Shown here in pieces: positions 1 to 8,320 of a stretch of 64,000 nucleotides of DNA. How positions within the stretch are numbered: the stretch's first letter is position 1; each line of letters begins with the position of its first letter. The notes beneath the pieces were generated by a model, which had not been told where the DNA came from, searched no databases, and saw nothing but the letters and a program-made list of their open reading frames with translations. The position numbers and the translations under genes were made by a program. The stretch is from Collinsella sp. (GTDB lineage Bacteria > Actinomycetota > Coriobacteriia > Coriobacteriales > Coriobacteriaceae): the NCBI GenBank assembly GCA_018368345.1, contig JAGZEK010000006.1, forward strand, positions 52,271-116,270, in the 5' to 3' direction.

Positions 1-1
1 C

Positions 2-514
2 AACGTCACGTATCCCGCGTTTCCCGATATCGTGAGCCAGGGCACCGTCACGGCTATCGCGTCGGTAGCAAACTCCGACGCCGCCAACGGTGGCGGCGGC
101 AGCGTAACCTTTAACGTCGACATTCTCATCGAGGCGCCCGACGCGCGCCTGAAGCCGGGCATGACGGCCGAGGTATCGGTGGTGACCGAGCAGCTCGACG
201 ACGTGGTGATGGTGCCGACGATGGCGCTTATGACCGAAGACGGCGAACACTATTACGTCAACGTGGCGACTGATGACGAGGGCAAGCAAACCCGTCGCGT
301 GAAGGTGACCGTCGTGACGCAAAACGACAACGAAGCCGTAGTCGGCAAGACACAGGTCAAGCGCGACGACCAGGGCAACGAGATCAACCCCAACGTGCCG
401 GTTACCAAGCTGCGCGATGGCGACACCCTCGTCATGGACACCGGAGCGGACGCAACGGCTGACGGTGGCTACAGCGCGGATTCGGGCAGTATGTCTGACG
501 ATGAGGGCATGTAA
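2..514 (+). CDS. HlyD/MacA-family efflux periplasmic adaptor, C-terminal part
   Basis: The reading frame is open from the window edge, so the gene starts upstream and only about 170 C-terminal residues are present. The segment has the beta-barrel and membrane-proximal pattern of RND/ABC efflux adaptors, including the phrase LKPGMTAEVSVV followed by VVMVPTMAL, typical of MacA-type proteins. The acidic, Ser/Gly-rich tail is low complexity. The stop overlaps the start of the ATPase gene by one base, so the three genes form one efflux operon. The adaptor would link the ABC permease to the envelope. The substrate cannot be told from sequence. Confidence 0.85.
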   Translation, partial: NVTYPAFPDIVSQGTVTAIASVANSDAANGGGGSVTFNVDILIEAPDARLKPGMTAEVSVVTEQLDDVVMVPTMALMTEDGEHYYVNVATDDEGKQTRRVKVTVVTQNDNEAVVGKTQVKRDDQGNEINPNVPVTKLRDGDTLVMDTGADATADGGYSADSGSMSDDEGM

Positions 515-1287
515 TGCGTTCCGTTATCGACATCCGCAACGTGCACCGCATCTTTGAGAGCGAGGCGGGGTGCGCCCACATCCTGCACAACGTGAGCATG
601 GTGGTAAATCCCGGCGAATTCGTCGCTATCACTGGCCCCTCGGGCTCGGGCAAATCAACGCTCATGAACATCCTAGGCGGCCTGGATAAGCCAACGGCGG
701 GCGACTACTACCTGCAAGGGCTCAACGTGGCCGAGCTCGATGATGACGAGCTCACCGAAGTTCGCGCCCTGAGCATTGGCTTTGTCTTTCAGAGCTTCAA
801 CCTGCTGCCGCGCCTGTCGGTTATCGAAAACGTCATGCTGCCGCTGGCCTACACCAATGTGCCCCGTAGCCAGCGCGAAATGCGCGCCGTGCACGCGCTG
901 CAGGCCGTCACGCTGCCCGTCGATCACTGGGACCACCGCATATCCAAGCTCTCGGGCGGCCAGATGCAGCGCGTCGCCATCGCGCGCGCCCTCGTCAATG
1001 ACCCGCCCATAATTCTTGCCGACGAGCCGACGGGAAACCTGGACTCCGCGACTGGAGCGCTTGTGATGGAGACCTTCCATAAGCTCCAGAAGCGCGGTAA
1101 AACCATCGTTCTTATCACACACGACCCCGGCATCGCCGCCGAGGCCGACCGTGCCGTGACCATCCGCGACGGTCGCATTCACGACGGCGCGTATATTCCA
1201 CATGCACCGCGGACCCTGCGCAGCGCCGTAGATAGCCTGCCCATGATTTCCGCCTCCGCCAACCCGCCGAAAGGAGTGGTGGCATGA
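514..1287 (+). CDS. MacB-type ABC transporter ATP-binding protein
   Basis: This 257-residue ABC ATPase powers an efflux or lipoprotein-type (MacB/LolD class) transporter. Walker A is GPSGSGKST at about residues 41-49, the signature is LSGGQ at 146-150, and Walker B is IILADEPT at 166-173, followed by the D-loop and a switch histidine in LITHD. The NLDS after Walker B and the overall length fit the LolD/MacB ATPase subfamily. The C-terminal 35 residues extend slightly past the usual domain. Its end overlaps the permease start by four bases (ATGA), which indicates translational coupling. Confidence 0.93.
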   Translation: MRSVIDIRNVHRIFESEAGCAHILHNVSMVVNPGEFVAITGPSGSGKSTLMNILGGLDKPTAGDYYLQGLNVAELDDDELTEVRALSIGFVFQSFNLLPRLSVIENVMLPLAYTNVPRSQREMRAVHALQAVTLPVDHWDHRISKLSGGQMQRVAIARALVNDPPIILADEPTGNLDSATGALVMETFHKLQKRGKTIVLITHDPGIAAEADRAVTIRDGRIHDGAYIPHAPRTLRSAVDSLPMISASANPPKGVVA

Positions 1288-2498
1288 GTGCCCGCGATCT
1301 CATCCAGGAAGCCCTTCACTCGCTCGAGGCCAACAAGGGGCGCAGCCTGCTCACCATCCTGGGCATCGTCATCGGCATCGCCTCGGTTATCGCCATGACT
1401 TCGCTCATCGGCGGCATCCAAAACAGCCTGGTCAACAGTCTGGGCCTCAATGCGGCACGCATGGTGCAAATCTATTCGTCGCAAGAACTCACCGAGTCGG
1501 ACATCGAGAAGCTTCAAAAACTGGTGCCGCAGATTGAGCAAATCGGCATTGTCGACAGCGCCTATACCGAGTACAAGACCGGCGATAAAAGCTATACCGT
1601 CATGGCGCAGGGCGTCGATAGCGACATGCTCGACGCGGTGGGCGCCAGCAAGCTCGTTGCGGGGCGCACCTATTCCCAGGCCGAGTCCCAATCAGGCTCG
1701 CGCGTGGCGCTCATCAGCCGCGGCGGCGCCGATCAGCTTTACGGCAACGAACAGGATGCCCTGGGGAAAACCATCAAGGTGTCCAACGGCGAGGTGCAGA
1801 TTGTCGGCGTGATTGATGGCGGCAGCGACTCCATGGGCTCGCTCACGCTGTATATGCCACGCGAAACCATCGCCGGGCTGTTTGGCGACGAGAATCCTTC
1901 ATTCCCCAGCGTGACGGCACTTGCCGCCGAGGGCACGGACATGGATGAGCTCTGCAAGACCATCGAGTCCAAGGTGCGCGCGATGAAGGGCATCGAGGAG
2001 GAGGATGAGTACGACAGTGTATCGGCGACATCCATGAAAAGCGCCATCGATGCACTCAACTCCTTTATGGGTGCGTTCTCGCTCATCATGGGTGCTGTCG
2101 CCAGCATCTCGCTGCTTGTCGGCGGTATCGGCATTATGAATATGATGCTCACCAACGTGACTGAGCGCATCCGCGAGATCGGTATTCGCCGTGCCCTCGG
2201 CGCCAGTCGTCGCGATATCACCGCGCAGTTTTTGGCCGAGTCCTCGGCACTGTGCGTCACCGGTGGCCTGCTGGGTGTCCTGATTGGCTATCTGCTGGCC
2301 TGGGGCCTCGCGATGTTTGCCGCAGGATCAGGGGTTCTCAGCGAACTCGGTGCCAGCGGGCAAATCACGCCGAGCTTTTCAATCGCCACGGTACTGCTGG
2401 CCTTCGGCGTCTCCGTCGGCATCGGCGTAATCTTTGGCTTCTACCCCGCTCGCCGCGCGGCAAAGCTCGATCCTGTCGAATGTCTGCGCTACCAGTAA
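1284..2498 (+). CDS. MacB/FtsX-family ABC transporter permease
   Basis: The 404-residue membrane subunit has one N-terminal transmembrane helix (about residues 22-42, GRSLLTILGIVIGIASVIAM), then a large extracytoplasmic domain (about 45-260), then three C-terminal helices. This is the MacB/FtsX topology. The stretch GGIGIMNMMLTNVTERIREIGIRRALGA is the conserved coupling region of the family, seen at about residues 282-309. The final PARRAAKLDPVECLRYQ is also a typical MacB ending. It works with the adaptor and ATPase just upstream. It could export a peptide, macrolide or lipid-like compound. Confidence 0.93.
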   Translation: MSARDLIQEALHSLEANKGRSLLTILGIVIGIASVIAMTSLIGGIQNSLVNSLGLNAARMVQIYSSQELTESDIEKLQKLVPQIEQIGIVDSAYTEYKTGDKSYTVMAQGVDSDMLDAVGASKLVAGRTYSQAESQSGSRVALISRGGADQLYGNEQDALGKTIKVSNGEVQIVGVIDGGSDSMGSLTLYMPRETIAGLFGDENPSFPSVTALAAEGTDMDELCKTIESKVRAMKGIEEEDEYDSVSATSMKSAIDALNSFMGAFSLIMGAVASISLLVGGIGIMNMMLTNVTERIREIGIRRALGASRRDITAQFLAESSALCVTGGLLGVLIGYLLAWGLAMFAAGSGVLSELGASGQITPSFSIATVLLAFGVSVGIGVIFGFYPARRAAKLDPVECLRYQ

Positions 2499-2510
2499 GC
2501 CACCACCAAC

Positions 2511-2580
2511 AAGTTGCGGTGAATTAGGGACTGAATATGCTATCTAGCAGCAAAAACAGACACTATTTCACCGCAACTTA
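2511..2580. repeat. 70-bp palindromic repeat, copy A
   Basis: The two arms (2511-2527 and 2563-2579) form a 17-bp inverted repeat with one mismatch; the outer core is AAGTTGCGGTGAA. A second copy with the same arms and a similar GGGACTGA start to the loop lies at 33126-33190 on the other side of the window, so this is a dispersed repeat. It follows the MacB stop directly and touches the IstA-like fragment. It could also act as a bidirectional transcription stop. Confidence 0.75.
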
Positions 2581-2588
2581 TTGAAGGG

Positions 2589-2675
2589 CTACTTGCGCCA
2601 GTTCCGGGCGTCATCCTCGAACTTTTGGCGGATGACGGTCTTGTACGGTTCGAGCTTGCTCGAGGCGCTCCTCCT
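2589..2675 (-). pseudogene. IS21 IstA-like transposase fragment
   Basis: On the minus strand this stretch encodes SSKLEPYKTVIRQKFEDD followed by ARNWRK and a stop. The pattern (S/R)KLDPYK..I...L..D is what follows the helix-turn-helix in IS21-family IstA proteins. Nothing upstream in the same frame resembles the rest of a transposase, so this is a remnant. It marks the left edge of the high-G+C cobalamin insert. The identification rests on a short motif and is moderate. Confidence 0.5.
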
Positions 2676-2709
2676 CGCGGGCGGGAGGGAACGCAGGCGC
2701 GGCGAGCGC

Positions 2710-3483
2710 CTAGCGCGCGAACTCCCGTAAGAGCGCGTCTTCCACTTCCCGAAGCGAAAGGGCCCCGTCTCCCTCAGCGGGACGGGTGACCACGATGCAG
2801 CGCGCTCCCACGTCGCGCGCGGCGGCAAGCTTCTCGGCCGTGCCGCCTACGGTTCCCGAGTCCTTGGTCACAAGCCACTGGGCTCCCACCTGCCGAAGCA
2901 TCGCCTCGTTGAGCTCGCGGGTGAAGGGCCCCTGCATGCCGATGACGTGCGACGGCGAAAACCCCGCGTCGATGCACTTCGTTATAGCACCGGGCAGCGG
3001 GAGCACACGCACGAAGAAGCGCTCCGAGAAATCGGCGACGCGCGTATAGGGAGCAAGCTCCTTGCTCCCCGTCGTGAGAAGCGCGCGACCCGGGTTCTCG
3101 GAGAGAAAGCGCGCCGCGCAGGCGATCGACGCGACCGACACGACGCCTTTGGGCAGCGCCTCGGCCGCGCGCGCAAGGCGCAGGCATCGTACACCCACGG
3201 CGAGCGAAGCGGCTCGGATGTTGCCGCTTGCGAACGTAGCGAAGGGGTGCGTGGCGTCGACGACGATGCGCGCGCCGGAAAGCTCGCGCTCCATGTCGGC
3301 CTCGTCGAGCCTGCTCGCATGCACCTCGATGCCCGGAAGCTCGCCCAAAAGCTCGCCTCCGTACTCGGTTGCCGCGTAGGCACGGGCGGGGATGCCCGCC
3401 CCGCTCGCCCATTCGCACAGAAGGCGGCCCTCGGTGGTGCCGGCGAAGATGCGCAGCGCCGGCGCGGATGCGGGCGCCGTCAC
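2710..3483 (-). CDS. cbiJ: Precorrin-6A / cobalt-precorrin-6A reductase
   Basis: This 257-residue NAD(P)H-dependent enzyme reduces (cobalt-)precorrin-6A to 6B in corrin ring synthesis. It shows GTTEGRLL near the N-terminus for nucleotide binding, VDATHPFA at about residues 74-81, GMQGPFT at about 183-189 and KDSG at about 207-210, all typical of CbiJ/CobK. Translation starts at GTG, overlapping the cbiC stop by four bases (GTGA). It is the last gene of the minus-strand cobalamin operon. Downstream lies only transposase debris and a palindrome. Confidence 0.92.
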   Translation of the reverse strand: MTAPASAPALRIFAGTTEGRLLCEWASGAGIPARAYAATEYGGELLGELPGIEVHASRLDEADMERELSGARIVVDATHPFATFASGNIRAASLAVGVRCLRLARAAEALPKGVVSVASIACAARFLSENPGRALLTTGSKELAPYTRVADFSERFFVRVLPLPGAITKCIDAGFSPSHVIGMQGPFTRELNEAMLRQVGAQWLVTKDSGTVGGTAEKLAAARDVGARCIVVTRPAEGDGALSLREVEDALLREFAR

Positions 3484-4121
3484 TTCGGGCCGCCTGGGCG
3501 CGTGATCTGGTAGAGCAGCGCGTTCATAATGGCGGCCGCAACGGTCGAACCGCCCTTGCGACCCCTCGCGACGATGGCCGGCACGCGTCGCGCGAGTAGC
3601 TCCTCTTTCGCCTCGACCACGTTCACAAACCCGACCGGCACCCCAACGACGAGCGCGGGCGCGATCTTCCCCGCGTCCATGAGCTCGGCGAGGCGCAGAA
3701 GTGCCGTGGGGGCGTTACCGACGGCCACGATGAGCGGACCCTCGATGCCGCAAGCTTTGTCCATGCTCGCAACGGCGCGAGTCGTGCCCGCGGCGCGCGC
3801 AGCCGCGGCGACATTAGGGTCGGCCATGTAGCACACGGCCTTGCAGCCGAGCTTTGCGAGCGCGGGCTTGCTTATGCCTGCGAGCGCCATGTTCGTGTCG
3901 GTGAGCACCGTGGCCCCTGCGCGCAGTGCGTCGAGAGCACAGTGCGCGGCGTCATGGGTGAATACGAGGGAATCGGCGTACGAGAAGTCGGCAGTGGTGT
4001 GGATGACGCGCTTCACGACGGGCTCTTCAAGCGGCGGGAACGTGCGGCCGCCGAGCTCTTCGGTGATGATCTCGAAGCTGCGCCGCTCGATGTCGCCGGG
4101 CGCCATCTCCTTGGAATCCAT
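3480..4121 (-). CDS. cbiC: (Cobalt-)precorrin-8X methylmutase
   Basis: The 213-residue protein moves a methyl group from C11 to C12 of precorrin-8, forming hydrogenobyrinic or cobyrinic acid. The catalytic histidine lies in the motif VIHTTADFSY at about residues 39-48. Other CbiC/CobH hallmarks are DTNMALAGI, MADPNVAAAA and VGVPVGFVNVVEAKE. The start ATG follows the cobO stop with no gap. Length is normal for the family. Confidence 0.95.
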   Translation of the reverse strand: MDSKEMAPGDIERRSFEIITEELGGRTFPPLEEPVVKRVIHTTADFSYADSLVFTHDAAHCALDALRAGATVLTDTNMALAGISKPALAKLGCKAVCYMADPNVAAAARAAGTTRAVASMDKACGIEGPLIVAVGNAPTALLRLAELMDAGKIAPALVVGVPVGFVNVVEAKEELLARRVPAIVARGRKGGSTVAAAIMNALLYQITRPGGPK

Positions 4122-4637
4122 CTAGTACTCCACTCCTTCCCTTGCACCTATCCCCTGAGCGTAGGGGTGTTTCTCGCACCGCATCTCGGTTATGTAGTCG
4201 GCCTTCTCCACGATCTTGCGGGAAGGCGCGCGCCCGGTGAGCGCTACTTCGACGCCGCGCGCGGACATATCGAGCGCGCGGTCCACGAGCGCCTCGTCGA
4301 CAAGCCCCTTCGAAAGCGCATCGAGTGCCTCGTCGAGCACGAGCAGCCCCTCCTGCGCGCCCTCGAGCTCGGCGAGCGCGGAAGCGAGGTTCCCATCGTG
4401 CAGCTCGCGCGTCGCGGCAAGTTCTTCCGACGTCATGGACCAGGTAAACTTGTCCGACGCCTTCCCCGCGAACACGGGCACGCCGAAATGCTCGGCGAGC
4501 AGGCGCACCTCCCCGCTTTCGCCGTCTTTCAGGAACTGCACGACGACGACGCGGCGGCCTGCGGCGAGCATGCGAAGGGCGAGGCCCATCGTCGCCGTGG
4601 TCTTGCCTTTGCCGTCGCCATGATACACGTGGATCAT
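4122..4637 (-). CDS. cobO: Cob(I)yrinic acid a,c-diamide adenosyltransferase
   Basis: This is a CobA/CobO/BtuR-type corrinoid adenosyltransferase of 171 residues that uses ATP to put the upper adenosyl ligand on cobalt. The P-loop GDGKGKTT is at residues 7-14, and the family motifs VVVVQFLKDG and LLVLDEALDALSKGL follow. A longer upstream frame is open, but the ATG at 4637 places the P-loop at the family's usual position and overlaps the cbiP stop by four bases (ATGA). Sequence extends to a normal C-terminus. Confidence 0.93.
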   Translation of the reverse strand: MIHVYHGDGKGKTTATMGLALRMLAAGRRVVVVQFLKDGESGEVRLLAEHFGVPVFAGKASDKFTWSMTSEELAATRELHDGNLASALAELEGAQEGLLVLDEALDALSKGLVDEALVDRALDMSARGVEVALTGRAPSRKIVEKADYITEMRCEKHPYAQGIGAREGVEY

Positions 4638-6133
4638 ACGCCCTCCTCGATAATGCGGTAGACATACTCCATGTCGAGCGCCACGCGCACGGAGTCGGCC
4701 AGGCGGTCGAACTCGCGCGCACGGTGATCGGCCGCGGACGCCGCGCCCGCAGCACCCACGACGCTCTCGGGCAGGCCACGCATGCGCGCGAGCGAGCGCG
4801 CGAGGGCGAGCGCCACCCCCGGTTCGTCGAACAGGCCGTGGAGATAGGTTCCAAACACGTTTCCGCAGGCCGCGCCTTCTGGTTTGCCGCCAATCGTGCC
4901 CGCAGGGGCGCAGGAGACGATCGTTTCGCCGTCGTGGATCTCGTACCCGCAAGCCGTCATGCCGTTCCACACCGAGAACGCGCCTTGGGCGCCTGTGATG
5001 CGCAGCTCCGACTGGGCGAGGCGCTTTTCCTCCCTGAACACCGTACTTGCAGGGATGAGCCCGAGCCCGCGCGCGGTGCCAGCGCCTTCCCTGCCGTGCG
5101 GGTCGGAAAGCTCGTCACCCAAAAGCTGGTAGCCTCCGCATATGCCGAGCACCGGCGTGCCCGCACCCGAAAGCGCGCGTACACAGGCTCCGATGCCGCT
5201 AGCCGCAAGCCAGCGCGCGTCGTCGAGCGTGGTCTTCGAGCCGGGGAGCACCACCAGGTCGGGTCGGCCCAGATCGGTCGTCGAGGAAACGTAGCGCACG
5301 CCCACGCCGGGCACGCGCGAAAGCGGGTCGAAGTCGGTGAAGTTCGACAGATGTGGAAGGCGCACGACGGCGACGTCGATGACGCCGCGCGCCTCGCGGG
5401 CAGATAGGCGCGGCGCGAGCGAGTCCTCGTCGTCCAGGTCGAGCGTAAGATACGGCACGACCCCCACGACGGGAACCCCGCACATCTTCTCGAGCGGGGC
5501 CAAACCCGGGCGCAGGATTTCCACATCGCCGCGGAACTTGTTCACCACAAGCCCCCGCAAAAGAGCGCGATCCTCGGGCGCAAAGAGCGCGACCGTGCCG
5601 TAGAGCTGGGCAAACACCCCGCCTGGGTCGATGTCGCCCGCGAGCAGCACGGGGGAGGACACGGCGCGCGCGAGCCCCATGTTGACGATGTCGTTTTCGG
5701 CAAGGTTGATTTCGACGGGGCTGCCGGCGCCCTCGATGACGATGACGTCGTTTTCCTCCGCGAGCGAATCGAACGCCTCCAAAATCTGCGGCATGAACGC
5801 CTTCTTTCGCGCGAAGTAGTCCCTCGCAGCGAAGGCTCCCTGCGCCTTGCCGGCCACGATGAGCTGGCTTCGGTGGTCGCTTTCGGGCTTGAGCAGAATG
5901 GGGTTCATGCGCACGTCGGGCGCGATGCCGCACGCCTCGGCCTGCATGATCTGGGCGCGCCCCATCTCGAGCCCGTCGGCCGTGACACCGCTGTTGAGCG
6001 CCATGTTCTGGCTCTTGAAGGGAGCCACGCGCAGGCCGTCCTGCGAAAGCACACGGCACAGCCCCGCCGCAAGCAGGCTCTTCCCCGCGTTCGACATGGT
6101 GCCCTGGATCATGATGGGCTTCGCCCTACCCAC
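4634..6133 (-). CDS. cbiP: Cobyric acid synthase (glutamine-hydrolysing)
   Basis: CbiP/CobQ amidates the b, d, e and g side chains of the adenosylated corrin. The 499-residue protein has an N-terminal ATP-grasp-like dethiobiotin synthetase fold with IQGTMSNAGKS at residues 9-19, and a C-terminal class I glutamine amidotransferase with the nucleophile in VLGICGGYQLLG and a histidine in YLHGLFDEPG. I chose the GTG at 6133 because a strong ribosome site (GAAGGAGG, 6143-6150) lies nine bases upstream; the upstream ATG at 6166 has none. It overlaps cobD by eight bases. Confidence 0.93.
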   Translation of the reverse strand: MGRAKPIMIQGTMSNAGKSLLAAGLCRVLSQDGLRVAPFKSQNMALNSGVTADGLEMGRAQIMQAEACGIAPDVRMNPILLKPESDHRSQLIVAGKAQGAFAARDYFARKKAFMPQILEAFDSLAEENDVIVIEGAGSPVEINLAENDIVNMGLARAVSSPVLLAGDIDPGGVFAQLYGTVALFAPEDRALLRGLVVNKFRGDVEILRPGLAPLEKMCGVPVVGVVPYLTLDLDDEDSLAPRLSAREARGVIDVAVVRLPHLSNFTDFDPLSRVPGVGVRYVSSTTDLGRPDLVVLPGSKTTLDDARWLAASGIGACVRALSGAGTPVLGICGGYQLLGDELSDPHGREGAGTARGLGLIPASTVFREEKRLAQSELRITGAQGAFSVWNGMTACGYEIHDGETIVSCAPAGTIGGKPEGAACGNVFGTYLHGLFDEPGVALALARSLARMRGLPESVVGAAGAASAADHRAREFDRLADSVRVALDMEYVYRIIEEGV

Positions 6134-7349
6134 GGGTATCAACCTCCTTCGCCGAGCCTCGGCCATCCGCGCCCGCCATAGCGCCGCTGCAAGAAGCGCC
6201 GCCCCGTTCGTCGGGTACGTCTTCGCCCGATGCGCCTTCCGCCCGAAGCGCGCGGCTGAACGCCATCGCAAGCCGGGCGTTCTCCTTGCGCGTGCGCACC
6301 GCGACGCGGCACCAGAAACGGGACAGTACCGAAAACGAGTCGCACGTGCGGACCAAAACCCCCTGTTTATACAGGCGCTCGGGGATGTCTTTCGCCGGCG
6401 TGCGGACTAAAAGGAAGTTCGCATCCGACGGCACGACGGAAAGCCCGAGCGAGGAGAGCTCGTGGGAAAGCCACGCTCGCTCGCCTGCCAATACATCGCG
6501 CGTGCGCGAGACGTATTCAACGTCCTCCAGGGCGGCGATGCCCGCGGCCTCGGCGACCGAGGAGACGGGCCACGCCTGCCCCGCCCGGCGAATCCCCTCG
6601 ATGAGTTGGGCGTTTCCGCTGATCAGATATCCCAACCGCAACCCCGCCATTCCGTAGAGCTTGGTGAACGCGGAGAGCACGGCCACATGGCGCGAACACG
6701 CGGCGCGTGCAGCCACGCTCCTTTCGCGGGCGTCGGGCGCAAATCCGAGGAAGCACTCGTCCACGACGAGCAGCGCGCCCACCTGCTCGCAGCGGCGAGC
6801 CGCGGCATCGATCACGCTGGGGTCGACGAGGCGCCCCGTCGGGTTGTTCGGATTGCAGAGGTACGCCACGTCTCCCGGCCCCTCGATCGCGCGGGCGAAG
6901 GAGGCGGGCACGTCGAAGTCGTCCGCTTCGGAGAGCGGGAACTCCTGCACGCATGCGCCGTAGTACGATGCCGCCTCCGCATATTCCGAGAACGTCGGCG
7001 CGCACACGACGATGCGTTTCGGGCGCACCGCCGCGGCGAGCCGCCAGATGATGTCGGACGCGCCCGCGCCGCAGACGATAGTATCTTCGGGTATGCCCTG
7101 GGCGCGCGCTAGGGCGCGAACGAGGGCGAGGCTTTCCCTATCGGGGTAGGCGTCGATTCGAGAAAGCGCCTTGCAAGCTGCGGCGAGGGCGCGCGGCGAG
7201 GGCCCTGCCGGATTCACGTTCACCGAGAAGTCAATGAGGTTGGAGGCGCCCCCTTCGCAAGCGATGCCGAGCGATTGCGTGCTACCCCCATGCGCACGGG
7301 CGCGCAGGATTCCCCCGGCAGCCCGGGGCGCGACGCGGTCCTCCCTCAT
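6126..7349 (-). CDS. cobD: L-threonine-O-3-phosphate decarboxylase (CobD-type aminotransferase fold)
   Basis: CobD makes (R)-1-amino-2-propanol phosphate, the linker for the nucleotide loop. The protein of 407 residues is a class I/II PLP enzyme related to histidinol-phosphate aminotransferase: NVNPAGPSP near the N-terminus, YLCNPNNPTG, the VVDECFLGF aspartate, and the PLP lysine in SAFTKLYGMAGLRLGY. HisC is the main alternative, but its place between cbiB and cbiP decides for CobD. The ATG at 7349 overlaps the cbiB stop by four bases. The last ~50 residues are Ala/Gly/Arg-rich and not obviously conserved. Confidence 0.9.
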   Translation of the reverse strand: MREDRVAPRAAGGILRARAHGGSTQSLGIACEGGASNLIDFSVNVNPAGPSPRALAAACKALSRIDAYPDRESLALVRALARAQGIPEDTIVCGAGASDIIWRLAAAVRPKRIVVCAPTFSEYAEAASYYGACVQEFPLSEADDFDVPASFARAIEGPGDVAYLCNPNNPTGRLVDPSVIDAAARRCEQVGALLVVDECFLGFAPDARERSVAARAACSRHVAVLSAFTKLYGMAGLRLGYLISGNAQLIEGIRRAGQAWPVSSVAEAAGIAALEDVEYVSRTRDVLAGERAWLSHELSSLGLSVVPSDANFLLVRTPAKDIPERLYKQGVLVRTCDSFSVLSRFWCRVAVRTRKENARLAMAFSRALRAEGASGEDVPDERGGASCSGAMAGADGRGSAKEVDTRG

Positions 7350-8320
7350 GCCATCGCCCCCACGGAGAGCACGACCGCCGCACGCGCGGCACCGAAGACG
7401 ACGAGAGCGCATACGGACGCGGCGAGCATGAGCCTTGTCGCCCGGGCGATGTCGCCCCACTCGATTTCGCGGGACGCGTCGCCTATCGTCGGTTTCTCAA
7501 CGAGCTTGCCGAAATACACCGCGGGTCCTGCCAGGCGCAGCCCGAGCGCGCCCGCGCACGCCGACTCAGTCTGCGCCGCGTTCGGGCTCGCATGGCGACG
7601 CCTGTCGCGGCGCCAGATGCGCGCCGCCCCGCGCGCGTCGAGCCCGACGATCGGGCATACGGCAATCATGAGCAGGGCCGATAAGCGCGAGGGAATCCAG
7701 TTCACCGCATCGTCGAGGCGCGCCGAGGCGCAGCCGAAGTCGATGTAGCGCTCGTTTTTGTAGCCCACCATGCTGTCGAGCGTGTTCACCGCCTTGTACG
7801 CCATGCCCAAGGGCGCACCCCCGATCATAAGGTAGAAAAGCGGCGCGATGACGCCGTCGCTCGCGTTCTCCGCCACCGTTTCCACGGCGGCGCGCGCGAC
7901 GCCCTGCTCGTCGAGAACAGACGTGTCGCGTCCCACGATGAGCCCGACGGCTTCGCGCGCCGCGACAAGGCCGCCCTTCGAGAACGCGCGGGCCACGGCC
8001 AGGCTCTGGCGGCGCAGCTCGCATGCCGCGAGAATCTGATAGCTCGCCCATGCCTCGGCCACGAAGCGCAAGGCGGGATGAACCATGCCGCAAAGATGCA
8101 GAATTCCCCAGGTCAAAAGCCCACACGCAAGCGGAAGCGCCACGGCGAGCACAAGCCCTGCGGCGCGCGCGCCCGCGGACGTTTGCGGGAATGCGCGCCG
8201 CAGGCGGCCTTCGGCCCACGTGATCGCGCGCCCCATGGCGACGACGGGATGGGGAAGCCAGCGCGGGTCGCCGAATGCAAGGTCGGCCGCGAACCCGGCG
8301 GCGACGGCAAGAATCGTCAT
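7346..8320 (-). CDS. cbiB: Adenosylcobinamide-phosphate synthase, membrane protein
   Basis: CbiB joins aminopropanol phosphate to adenosylcobyric acid. The 324-residue protein has several hydrophobic helices and the family motifs GFAADLAFGDPRWLPHPV at the N-terminus, ENASDGVIAPLFY and MVGYKNERYIDFG, with a conserved DDAVNWIPSRL. The ATG at 8320 overlaps the upstream stop by one base (TGATG); frames upstream of it belong to the neighbouring gene. It acts in the cytoplasmic membrane just before CobU and CobS. Confidence 0.94.
   Translation of the reverse strand: MTILAVAAGFAADLAFGDPRWLPHPVVAMGRAITWAEGRLRRAFPQTSAGARAAGLVLAVALPLACGLLTWGILHLCGMVHPALRFVAEAWASYQILAACELRRQSLAVARAFSKGGLVAAREAVGLIVGRDTSVLDEQGVARAAVETVAENASDGVIAPLFYLMIGGAPLGMAYKAVNTLDSMVGYKNERYIDFGCASARLDDAVNWIPSRLSALLMIAVCPIVGLDARGAARIWRRDRRRHASPNAAQTESACAGALGLRLAGPAVYFGKLVEKPTIGDASREIEWGDIARATRLMLAASVCALVVFGAARAAVVLSVGAMA

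Noticed and set aside
2589..2828. A 79-residue minus-strand frame as a gene
   Set aside because: Only its last part resembles an IstA piece; the remainder overlaps cbiJ in another frame, so it was kept only as a transposase remnant.
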